A DNA stretch of 50,855 nt from NCBI GenBank assembly GCA_030141605.1, contig JAQGDQ010000799.1, positions 43,710 through 94,564 on the forward strand, in the 5' to 3' direction. Each line of letters begins with the position of its first letter. Positions within the stretch are counted from its first letter, which is position 1. A model generated the notes under the pieces. The model ran no database searches. It was not told where the DNA came from and saw only the letters and a program-made list of their open reading frames with translations. Both the position numbers and the translations under genes were made by a program. Below are positions 1 to 9,969 of this stretch, piece after piece. This stretch comes from Tubiluchus corallicola. Lineage: Eukaryota > Priapulida > Priapulimorpha > Priapulimorphida > Tubiluchidae.

Positions 1-870
1 CACAATCCACGACAAACCGCTGCTAACAGGTAAAGCCGCCATAAGTAATTTTCGTGCTAGTCATCTATCCACTTACTAGCCATGCACAGCAATGCCTAAT
101 TTTAATAGTAAAGCAAATCACGTGACGACGTGACCTCGCTGCTACATAACGCACAACGAACGTGACTAAACAACTATAATTGACTGCCGCCAATAACCGA
201 TTTTCATGCTAGTCACCTACGGACTTACTAGCCAGGCACAGCATTGCCTAATATCGATAGCTAAGTAAACCATGTGATGGAGTGACCACTCAGCTATATA
301 ACGCATAACAGAAGTAACTAAACAACTATAGAGTGCTCCTTATAAGCGATTTTCATGCTAATCACCTATCCACTTACTAGCTGGAGCCAGCAATGCCTAA
401 TATCGATAGCAAAGTAAACCACGTAACGGTGTGGCAACTCAGTTAACGCATAACAGAAGTAAGTAAATATAAACTGCTGCCAATAACCGATGTGCATGCT
501 AGTTGCCTATCCAGTTACTAGCCAGCCCTAACAATGCCTAATTTCGATAGCAAAATACAACATGTGACAGCGTGACTACGCAGCTAACCCGCAATGGAAA
601 TGACTACTGCCGCATATAAGCGATTTTCGTGCTACTCACCTATCCAGTTACTACCCAGACCCAGCAATCGCTAACTTCGATTGCAAAGTACACCACGTGC
701 ATTCAGCTAATGCATAACAGAACTAAACAACTATAGACTGTCGCCTATAAGCGCTTTTCGTGCTAGTCGCCTACCCGCTTACTAACCAGGCACAACAATG
801 CTTAAATTTGATAGCTAAGAGTACACCACGTGACGGCATGCCCACTCAGCTAAATGAACAAGCAATGACT
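1..870. repeat. Degenerate satellite, unit about 130-155 bp, ~6 copies
   Basis: A block containing the phrase 'cttactagcc..cacagcaatgcctaat' recurs near 71, 229, 374, 512, 648 and 777. The spacing shrinks from about 158 to 130 bp. Copies differ by many substitutions and small indels, so the array is old. Neighbouring phrases (cacgtgac, cgcataacagaa, aactatagactg) recur in the same order. No coding sequence is seen here. The array may begin before the window. Confidence 0.75.
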
Positions 871-1255
871 GACGCAAAGAGTAATTCTTGCACAATAAAT
901 GTGAAAAAGCATTAATCACTAGTCACAGCAGAGCACCTAACAAACAGCCGTGCCACGTCAGATTAAAGCATCACTACGTCTGCTGCATCCTCATCCTTCA
1001 GATGTTCTGCCGTAAAGACGACGCAAAAGTCATTACCGCGACGTGACAGTATTTACAGTTACGATGTTTGACGCACGGCAACTGTTCCGTAATGACGCAA
1101 CAACCATTCGTTGCTATCGGTAGTTAACAGAGCGCAAACGAAATATCAAAGTCGTTAAGTTGTCTGTAAATCACGGTGTAATTCCGCCCCCCCCCCCTTT
1201 CTCGGCATTATTAGAACACGTATGATTTACGTCGTCTCCCAGGACCTGCTGATTA

Positions 1256-2326
1256 CAGTGGCGGTTCGTGTATAGGTACTGTGTGAAACTGCAGCACCCC
1301 CTATTTTCACTCAGTAGTATCGATAATGTTCAATATGATAAGTCTTTTTTCTTTAGTTCTGTCTTTATACTTGTACGGAACCAGAGCACGTGAGGGTAGT
1401 ACTGTTTGCTTCACAGTCCAAGCTACGCGGTGTTTGGCTGCTGCGCGCATGCGGGAATGCGCATTGTCTGTGCGCAGGTAGAGAAAGTACTGTTGCTCAC
1501 ACAGTTTAGTTGTCAGTTGTGATCCGGCTTACCGAGAATGGATCAGTCTTGAACGGCAGCTCCCCCCCCCCATTTTCACTCAATATTATCGATAATATTC
1601 AATACAGTAAGTCTTTTTTCTTTAGCTCTTTCTTTATACTTGTACGGAACCAGAGCACGTGAGGGTAGTACTGTTTGCTTTGCAGCTCAGCACAGTAATG
1701 TGTTTGGCTGTTGTGCGCATGCGGCCATGCGCACATGTCTGAGATAAAACGCTGTACGCTAGCGTCTACTGCTAGGTAGAAAAGCACTGTCTCTAACACA
1801 GTAACAATTGCCACGTGCTTGCCGTTTACAGTCATATTCTTGGACGTGATAAAGTGTAAACTTAGCCTGTGCGCTTAAAACATAAATTATTTGATAATGG
1901 ACGCCTTGCATCCCCAAGAAATAAGTTCTGTGACTGTAAGTGAACTACAACAGCTTAATTTTTTACAATTGTCTCCCCATGAGAAAGTTGCAGGTAAGAA
2001 AGGAGGCCATTCAACACCCGATCTTTAAACATAACTACAACCTATAAAATAACATATGTTTGTTTGTTTACAAATACAACTACGACATTAAAATTACATG
2101 TTTGTTTGTTTACATTTGCAACTACAACATCAAAATACTTTTTGTTTAGGATTTTATCAAGTTTATGTATAAATTTTCTTATGTTTGTTTGTTTGTTTAA
2201 AATTAAAATTACAAATTACTACATTAAAATTACATGTTTGTTTCGTTTTTATTCACAGTATTAAAACAATGGCTAAACATTTTTTGAAGCAGCACCCTCA
2301 CTAATCTTAGCTACGAGCCGCCAATG
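1256..2326 (-). mobile_element. hAT-type MITE sequence, rearranged, enclosing exon 1 of gene 1
   Basis: The left edge CAGTGGCGGTTCGTG and the right edge ACGAGCCGCCAATG match the inverted ends of related copies at 31360-31832 and 38696-39214. The 'front' half is present twice (about 1256-1520 and 1570-1860). The 'back' half, rich in tttgttt and attacatg, lies at about 2030-2326. Between them, 1861-2030 has unique DNA including the first coding exon of gene 1. No matching 8-bp target duplication is seen, so this is a rearranged composite rather than one intact insertion. Confidence 0.6.
1897..1993 (+). CDS. Gene 1 exon 1
   Basis: ATG at 1897 followed by 32 codons (begins MDALHPQEISSVTV) and one extra base. 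The donor is GCAG^GTAAGAA. It lies between duplicated hAT-like sequence upstream and hAT-like sequence in the following intron. Confidence 0.55.
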
Positions 2327-3568
2327 TTGCTAAATTATTTATTTTTCCCAATAGAGACCGCTAGTGAGCTAGAGAAAGAGATAAAGACCACCGACCTATC
2401 AGAATTGCTGGAAAATTGGAGAAAATTCGCGCAGCAATGTGATCAAAGGTAATCAGCGCATGATAAATGAACGTGTTACTCGGGTCGTGGATTTAGTTAG
2501 GAAGCTGATTTAGTCTGAAAAACGGTGAACCGGATATGAGAACGTAGATCAAATCACGAGAAACCGTGCCACTTACATGAAGCTTGAAAGTTCGTCTTGA
2601 AATTTTATAACATCTATTTAATGCCTTTTGCACACAGTGTTGCGTCGGCGGTAACGCCGTATAAAACACGTTAATTTAAATTCCCGCGACGACCGTTAGA
2701 CGCCGCCATTTTGATGACAAGTCGCTTGAAACAAGTGTAGATAACATTAAGTAAAGTTTGTAAAAATAATCAGAGCATTCGTAGCATACATGTTGCTAAC
2801 TAAGTAAAATTTTAAATTACTGTATCTTGTCAATAAGATTAAAATACGTTTTTGGTTAGTTAGTGGTGTACTGGCACAGCTAGGCACTTTTTATTATTAT
2901 TATAATTATTTAATTTTAAAATGTAGTGTGAGTGTCTTCACCTGTTGGCACAGCTAGGCACTTTTTATTATTATTATTATTATAATTCTTTATTTTTAAA
3001 AACCAAGTATGAGTGTTTCCACCTGTTGACACAGCTAGGCACTTTTTATTATTATGATAATTATTTATTTTTAAAATCTAGTGTGAGTGTCTCCACCTGT
3101 TGGCACAGATAGGCACTTTTTATTATTATGATAATTATTTATTTTTAAAATCTAGTGTGAGTGTCTCCACCTGTTGGCACAGCTAGTCACTTTTTATTAT
3201 TATGATAATTATTTATTTTTAAAATCTAGTGTGAGTGTCTCCACCTGTTGGCACAGCTAGGCACTTATTATTATTATTATTATTATAATTCTTTATTTTT
3301 AAAAACTAAGTATGAGTGTTTCCACCTGTTGACACAGCTAGGCACTTTTTATTATTATAATTCTTTATTTTTAAAAACTAGTGTGAATGTCTCCACCTGT
3401 TGGCACAGCTAGGCACTTTTTATTATTATTATTATAATTCTTTATTTTTAAAAACTAAGTATGAGTGTCTCCACCTGTTGACACAGCTAGGCACTTTTTA
3501 TTATCATGATAATTATTTATTTTTAAAATCTAGTGTGAGTGTCTCCACCTGTTGGCACAGCTAGGCAC

Positions 3569-3624
<56 letters not shown>

Positions 3625-3945
3625 ATTCTTTATTTTTAAAAACTAAGTATGAGTGTCTCCACCTGTTGACACAGCTAGGCACTTTTTATTATTATGATAA
3701 TTATTTATTTTTAAAATCTAGTGTGAGTGTCTCCACCTGTTGGCACAGCTAGTCACTTATTATTATTATTATTATTATAATTCTTTATTTTTAAAAACTA
3801 GTGTGAGTGTCTCCACCTGTTGACACAGCTAGGCACTTTTTATTATTATAATTCTTTATTTTTAAAAACTATGTACAGAATACATTCCCTCTATTTGTAG
3901 GGATTTTTTTAAAATTTCTAAAAGCATTTACAACGTATTAAACCT

Positions 3946-4044
<99 letters not shown>

Positions 4045-4960
4045 ATTTAGAACCCAGCGCATGAGACACATTGAACGACAACGATCATATACAATAGACA
4101 TAGTTACAGATTATAATCCAACACTACATACATACATAATAAAAGATAACGGACATATTTTAATACTTAGTAACGAAAATGTACACGCATTATACACAAT
4201 GAAAAACAGCGAGTACAATTATAATAAACCTAATTACCAATTCTAAACTCTAGCGAATTAAAACTAGTTCTGGTTGTTCTATTAGCAGGTTTTTGGCAAC
4301 GCTAATCGCGCCAGTCGCTATGCAAACGTGTGAAACTACCAGCGATCCATTCAAGCTCAGTTCATTGTACTCGCGTCTTGTGATACCCGCAAGGCCTGCA
4401 TTATTTTAACGCGAAATTTACGATTAATAATTCATTAGCTGAGTGTGAAACGATCTATGGGTTTAATCACTTTGTTATGACCTTCAGGTAAACGATGGAT
4501 TAGGGCAATAGTGGCTACGTTACAGCTTCTTCGCAAATTGACGTTTTTCACTGCAGATAATGATGCAGGCGATGCAGCTACAGAAGCGACATCTAGTGTA
4601 GAAATAACCTATGCAGGTAAATAACTAGAGCATACGTAATAAACTTATTTCTTATCAACGAGACCTGGATTAATCATTAAAGGAAAACCGGACGATTGTT
4701 TAGACTCCATCTCATTTTAATTTACTGTCCAAATGTACAGGCGATACAGCTACAGAAGCGACACCTACTGTAGAAATAACCTATGCAGGTATATAACTAG
4801 AGCATACGTAATAAACTTATTTCTTATCAACGAGACCTGGATTAATCTTTAAAGAAAAACAGGACGATTGTTTAGACTCCATCTCATTTTAATTTACTGT
4901 CCAAATGTACAGGCGATGCAGCTACAGAAGCGACATCTAGTGTAGAAATAACCTATGCAG
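1897..4960 (+). CDS. Unrecognised small protein (gene 1), exons 1897-1993, 2355-2448, 4504-4616, 4741-4788, 4913-4960
   Basis: Five exons join with consistent phases (1, 2, 1, 1, 1) and canonical GT-AG borders. The ATG at 1897 has A at -3 and G at +4. The first ~100 residues are helical-looking and polar, with TASELEKEIK, ENWRKFAQQCDQ and IVATLQLLRKLTFF. They are followed by a T/A/E-rich tail in which a 16-residue segment, ending VEITYAG, occurs three times. No signal peptide is seen, and I do not recognise the family. The third, fourth and fifth exons carry the repeated segment because a 172-bp genomic unit is triplicated. The end of the protein is uncertain: a possible last exon starts at 5565 and stops at 5575, giving 136 residues. 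Its first exon sits between two halves of hAT-type sequence. No transcript evidence is available, so the model rests on phase agreement and splice signals. Confidence 0.6.
2355..2448 (+). CDS. Gene 1 exon 2
   Basis: Acceptor tttttcccaatag, then 30 full codons including ELLENWRKFAQQCDQ. The donor is AAAG^GTAATC. The exon enters in phase 1 and leaves in phase 2. The hAT-type end at 2326 lies only 28 bp upstream. Confidence 0.6.
2869..3872. repeat. ~76-bp tandem array, 13 copies, with ATT expansions
   Basis: Each unit has 'gagtgtctccacctgttg.cacagctaggcac', then a variable ATT run, then 'tttatttttaaaa'. Unit starts are spaced 70-112 bp, mainly because of ATT-run length (longest about 3570-3622). 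Two types mix: one with ttggcac and aaaatctagtg, the other with ttgacac and aaaactaagta. The array lies in the intron between gene 1 exons 2 and 3. Confidence 0.9.
3950..4044. repeat. (CA)n then (TA)n microsatellite
   Basis: An uninterrupted CA dinucleotide run of about 82 bp, followed by a short TA run. Confidence 0.97.
4504..4616 (+). CDS. Gene 1 exon 3, ends with the first copy of the repeated exon segment
   Basis: The acceptor gatggattag at 4494-4503 fits the phase-2 end of exon 2 and gives R-AIVATLQLLRKLTFF. The last 48 bases (4569-4616) are the first copy of the segment triplicated downstream. Using the nearer ctgcag acceptor at about 4556 would meet a stop codon in the required frame. 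Confidence 0.55.
4741..4788 (+). CDS. Gene 1 exon 4 (duplicate 48-bp exon)
   Basis: 48 bp, phase 1 to phase 1, so it can be included or skipped without a frameshift. It reads GDTATEATPTVEITYA. The acceptor is ctgtccaaatgtacag, formed where MITE sequence joins the exon; the donor is GCAG^GTATAT. It differs from the other copies at a few bases, some changing residues (A to T, SS to PT). Confidence 0.5.
4913..4960 (+). CDS. Gene 1 exon 5 (duplicate 48-bp exon)
   Basis: Same 48-bp symmetric exon, reading GDAATEATSSVEITYA, identical in protein to the first copy. It uses the same MITE-derived acceptor and donor GCAG^GTATAT. Confidence 0.5.
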
Positions 4961-5020
4961 GTATATAACTAGAGCATACGTAATAAACTTATTTCTTATC
5001 AACGAGACCTGGATTAATCA

Positions 5021-5564
5021 TTAAAGGAAAACCGGACGATTGTTTAGACTCAATCTCATTTTAATTTACAGTCCAAAATATACATTTTCTTGCCTATAAA
5101 AGTTAGCAATTGTTTTTATTTGAATAATTACTATGGAAAGTTAATTAAAGGCAACCGAACACACTTATCGCTTACGTCACAAACTAACCACAGTTTGTAC
5201 AATGGTAGGAATCTTCGCTGCACGCCAAGCGCGAATACTGCTATAAGACACTGATGTTATGTCGCAAAAATGAGCTCTACGTCACAGTCGAACACTGCAG
5301 TTCATGATCATGCTTATCACGGTACTGTACCTATTTGTCGAGCACACGAATGCGGCAAAAAGACCTCATTGTCAGTCTTAGTGGATTCACTGAGACGCGC
5401 GTAACTTTGACAGTTTAACAATATTTAACTATCAGAGGTGATTATTATTTAATCTAAGCTTTGATTTAAAAAAACCTATTGTAGTTTTCAGTTTTTATGG
5501 CATACTTGTACCTAGGTACTTGATTTTAGAGTAATGTCTACACAATCGTCCGGTTTTCTTTTAG
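5021..5564 (+). mobile_element. TTAA-flanked MITE, copy 1
   Basis: The left end is TTAA then AGGAAAACCGGACGATTG. The right end is AATCGTCCGGTTTTCTTTTAG, the inverted complement with the flanking TTAA mutated to TTAG. Internal sequence matches the copy at 37437-37925 (tacattttcttgcctataaaag, ttcatgatcatgcttatcac, aatctaagctttgat). No transposase is present. TTAA targets are typical of piggyBac-type elements; the superfamily assignment is inference. Confidence 0.75.
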
Positions 5565-5575
5565 GCGAAAAATAA
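5565..5575 (+). CDS. Possible terminal mini-exon of gene 1
   Basis: The pyrimidine-rich MITE end ccggttttcttttag could act as a 3' splice site. Spliced from exon 5 (phase 1), it gives G-E-K and a TAA stop at 5573-5575. No other continuation of gene 1 was found downstream. This is a weak model without transcript support. Confidence 0.25.
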
Positions 5576-5731
5576 GCACGTGCTTAGAACCACAGGGGAA
5601 GAGGGACCCAGACAACTTTTGTTTCAAATCGAATAATTACCTAAAGTAAAAATATATCAGAATACGTGTTTCGGTTTCTGTGTTTCTTTACAATATAACG
5701 GTCCGGATGTTAACATATACAATATACATAA

Positions 5732-6330
<599 letters not shown>

Positions 6331-6998
6331 CACATACAGCCCATCCTACTCATACTCCCCTGCCGGGCCACAGTCTCCCACAAGTGATAAAGAATGCAAT
6401 TAGTCACCTGCACTAATCAAGCTTTGCTAATTATTCAATCTGGAGACGCGGTATATTTTCCTTAACTAATCTTAACACTGACTAACAGTGCCGCTTTTTA
6501 TGGAAACAGACACAAGGACATACAAACCGCGAAGATTTCTTGTATAAATAGTAACGCTGGTCTACAAACAAAGCATTAGTTTATAAACACGACATTTTCC
6601 TCCAGGCGCATGTACCCGATAGATAGTCAATCTTCTAAATTTGCACTGTTATTTCCACATCCGACATAACGAGCTCGAATATATGATTAATAATGCCCGC
6701 CAAGTTGAATGGTTGTTTATCGATTGAGAATACTTTGGCTGATGGTGATATTTGTAATGACTGAAGCAACTGAACATGTAAAGGTTAAGGCACCAAATTT
6801 GGAGATTTTTTGGCTAAGATTTAGCGTTGTTTAAAGCACCAGCACCAAAGACTGTAAGTTTAAAGCGTTGCCCAGCCCATTTAAGAATGAAAGTGCCCTT
6901 GGGGGGGTGGGGGGGTGGTCCTTGTTGTTTGGAACTGCTTAGATCAGTAGCAGCAGTAAGAACTGCATTTCAGGGATAGCTGCCACAAGTTGACTTTC

Positions 6999-7872
6999 CT
7001 CCTTGTAGCACACAATACAACAGCCCCACCTGTACCCATGACAGTAGGGGGAACCCAGCATGACAGAACAGGCCTAAGAATTCCTCCTTGTAGCACACAA
7101 TACAACAGTGCCACCTGTACCCATGACAGTAGGGGGAGCCCAGTATGACAGAGCAGGCCTAAGAATTCCTCCTTGCAGCACACAATACAACAGCACCACC
7201 TGTACCCGTGACAGTAGGGGGAGCCCAGCATGACAGAACAGGCCTAAGAATTCCTCCCTTGCCTTCACAATCCAACAGCGCCACCTGTACCACTTGACAG
7301 TAGGGGGAGCCCAGTATGACAAGAGTTTGGTCTAGGGTAGCCAGCAGCCTTCACAATACAACAAGCTCCACCTGTACCCCATGACAGTAGAGCCCAGCAT
7401 GACAGAACAGGCCTAAGAATTGCTCCTTGTAGCACACAATATAACAGCGCCACCTGTACCCATGACAGTAGGGGGAGCCCAGCATGACAGAACAGGCCTA
7501 AGAATTGCTCCTTGTAGCACACAATACAACAGCGCCACCTGTACCCATGACAGTAGGGGAGCCCAGCATGACAGAACAGGCCTAAGAATTGCTCCTTGTA
7601 GCACACAATATAACAGCGCCACCTGTACCCATGACAGTAGGGGGAGCCCAGCATGACAGAACAGGCCTAAGAATTCCTCCTTGTAGCGCACAATACAACA
7701 GCGCCACCTGTACCCATGACAGTAGGGGGAGCCCAGCATGACAGAACAGGCCTAAGAATTCCTCCTTGCAGCACACAATACAACAGCACCACCTGTACCC
7801 ATGACAGTAGGGGAAGCCCAGCATGACAGAACAGGCCTAAGAATTCCTCCTTGTAGCACACAATACAACAGC
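6999..7872. repeat. 85-bp tandem array, ~10 copies
   Basis: The unit contains ccacctgtacccatgacag, gcccagcatgacagaacagg and cctaagaattcctcctt. One copy (about 7255-7345) is divergent, with a different middle section. The array ends about 10 bp from the 5' splice site of the CD225 exon on the minus strand. The unit lacks stops in all three minus-strand frames, which explains long overlapping open frames that are not genes. Confidence 0.93.
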
Positions 7873-7880
7873 TTACTTAC

Positions 7881-8021
7881 TTTTAGTGAGAAGTAAATGG
7901 CTACAAATCCAACAGGAAAGAAACATAATATTGTTGTGATGATACTCAGTACGATGTACGTGGGAGCTGGTTCACCAGTCAGCATGCCATCTACCGGATT
8001 CCTGGCGAATACATCAGCCAT
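7881..8021 (-). CDS. CD225/dispanin-domain membrane protein, one exon
   Basis: This minus-strand exon encodes 47 residues, with acceptor tgttttttcag directly before ATG (8021) and donor AAAA^GTAAGTAAG at 7880. The sequence PTYIVLSIITTILCFFPVG followed by FVAIYFSLK matches the first half of the CD225 domain: an intramembrane hydrophobic helix with the usual cysteine and P-x-G, then the conserved Y/F-S-x-K end. In vertebrate IFITM genes an intron also follows this S-x-K point, which supports the model. The family includes IFITM, PRRT and SYNDIG proteins, which sit in membranes; those of vertebrates affect vesicle fusion or synapses. The second half of the domain (conserved loop and second membrane helix) was not found downstream, and any earlier exon is unknown. 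Possible ATG start at the exon's first base; it could also be an internal methionine. The true function here cannot be stated. Confidence 0.7.
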
Positions 8022-8209
8022 CTGAAAAAACAGAAGAACACCTTTAAACTAATTTGAATCAGTTTCGGCTAAAAATACATAAAATTTTGTCTGCGAATCT
8101 CACGTTTTGTTTAATAATATCATCAACAACAACGCCATCGTCGCCGTCGCCGTCGCCATCGTCGTCATCATCATTATCATCATGGTCATCATCAAGTAGG
8201 TAAGCATGT

Positions 8210-8400
8210 GAGTGAGTACGTGAGTAAGTAAATAAGTAAGCAAGCAAGCAAGCAAGCAAGTAAGTAGTAAGTGAGTGAGTGAGTGACTGAGTGAGTGAGT
8301 GAGTGACTGAGTGAGTGAGTGAGTGAGTGAGTGAGTGAGTGAGTGAGTGAGTGAGTAAGTAAGTAAGCAAGCAAAAAAGAAAGTAATTAACCAAGCAAGA
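8210..8400. repeat. (GTGA)n / (AAGC)n / (AAGT)n microsatellite
   Basis: Tetranucleotide runs change from gtga-type to agca and aagt types. A GTC-rich stretch (cgtcgccgtcgcc) lies just before it at about 8135-8185. Confidence 0.95.
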
Positions 8401-8569
8401 AAGCCGGCAAGTAAGTAAAAATGGTTTATTTACTCCTGAAAAACTCTTATTCGCCATTTCTTGCATTTAACACATTTTAAAGAAATGTTTGCACAAGAGC
8501 ATTAATAGAGACAACGAAGCGGGTCATTTTCAACGTATTGTGAGCCTTTTTTCTAATCGCGTTGTTCTA

Positions 8570-9273
<704 letters not shown>

Positions 9274-9737
9274 CCTCTCTTTTTTACTTGTCTTATTCTT
9301 TACCTTTTGTTTAAAACTTTGCCAAATAATCAACAATCTCAAAATAATTAGTAAGAAGCGACTTCTTATGTCTTCATTTTTTTTCTCCTTTTACGGCTCT
9401 TCAAACTCCGTAATTAGTGTGAAACAACGGTGACTGTGAGCGATGCGTTTGTTCAAGGGCGTAAAAAACAAAAGCGTCGTAATAAAATGACGCAAAACGA
9501 AAAAGTAGACCGTACCGTGAATGCATCCCATTGTCTCACACGAAAACGTTGAGCCATCTGCTGGAATTGAACCAGTTATTAATGAGCTGGCGGAACTGGG
9601 CTGTAATTAGCTGTGACGTGTTGTAGTGTCTTTTTAGACGAGATTCAAGGACTTGAATACGGATACGGAAAACCGGACCCAATCTTATAGTATCAAAATA
9701 ATCTACCCTATAAAATATATAAAGCAAACGTACTACT

Positions 9738-9962
9738 TTTTCAAGAATGGCTTACGTGAAAAAATTATTACCACAGAAACGTAATTTCGCGTTCGCATCA
9801 CTAGTTCTTCGCTGTTACATGCTTTTCACCATTCGCTAGTTAGACGGGCACTAGTACCTGCATTTCGGAAATACACTGCACAAAAACAGGTGCTGTACCT
9901 CTCAGCTCAGATGTGTTAGTTTGTGACGAACTACATACGTTGGACAGCTCATGCGTGGCTAG
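9738..9962 (+). repeat. Dispersed repeat family Z, copy 1
   Basis: It shares order and sequence with 48526-48718: attattaccacagaaa.gtaat, cggtagttaga.gggcactag, gctg.acctctcag.tcag and ttggacagctcat. Identity looks moderate. Type unknown; no terminal repeats recognised. Confidence 0.65.
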
Positions 9963-9969
9963 ACCGCTA

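Larger units (their letters stand above)
4569..5084 (+). repeat. 172-bp unit triplicated: exon, intron and MITE arm
   Basis: The phrase gcgat(g/a)cagctacagaag starts at 4569, 4741 and 4913, exactly 172 bp apart. Each unit holds 48 bp of coding sequence, a GT donor, about 60 bp of intron, and about 60 bp of the left arm of the TTAA MITE whose full copy continues from the third unit. Copies are nearly identical, so the event is recent. Confidence 0.9.

Noticed and set aside
4486-4616. Exon 3 beginning at 4488 with KRWIRAIVAT
   Set aside because: The acceptor cttcag gives the wrong phase after exon 2 (immediate TAA); the acceptor at 4502-4503 fits.
7074-7861. Several overlapping minus-strand frames of 60-129 residues
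   Set aside because: The 85-bp unit has no stops in three frames; length comes from repetition only.
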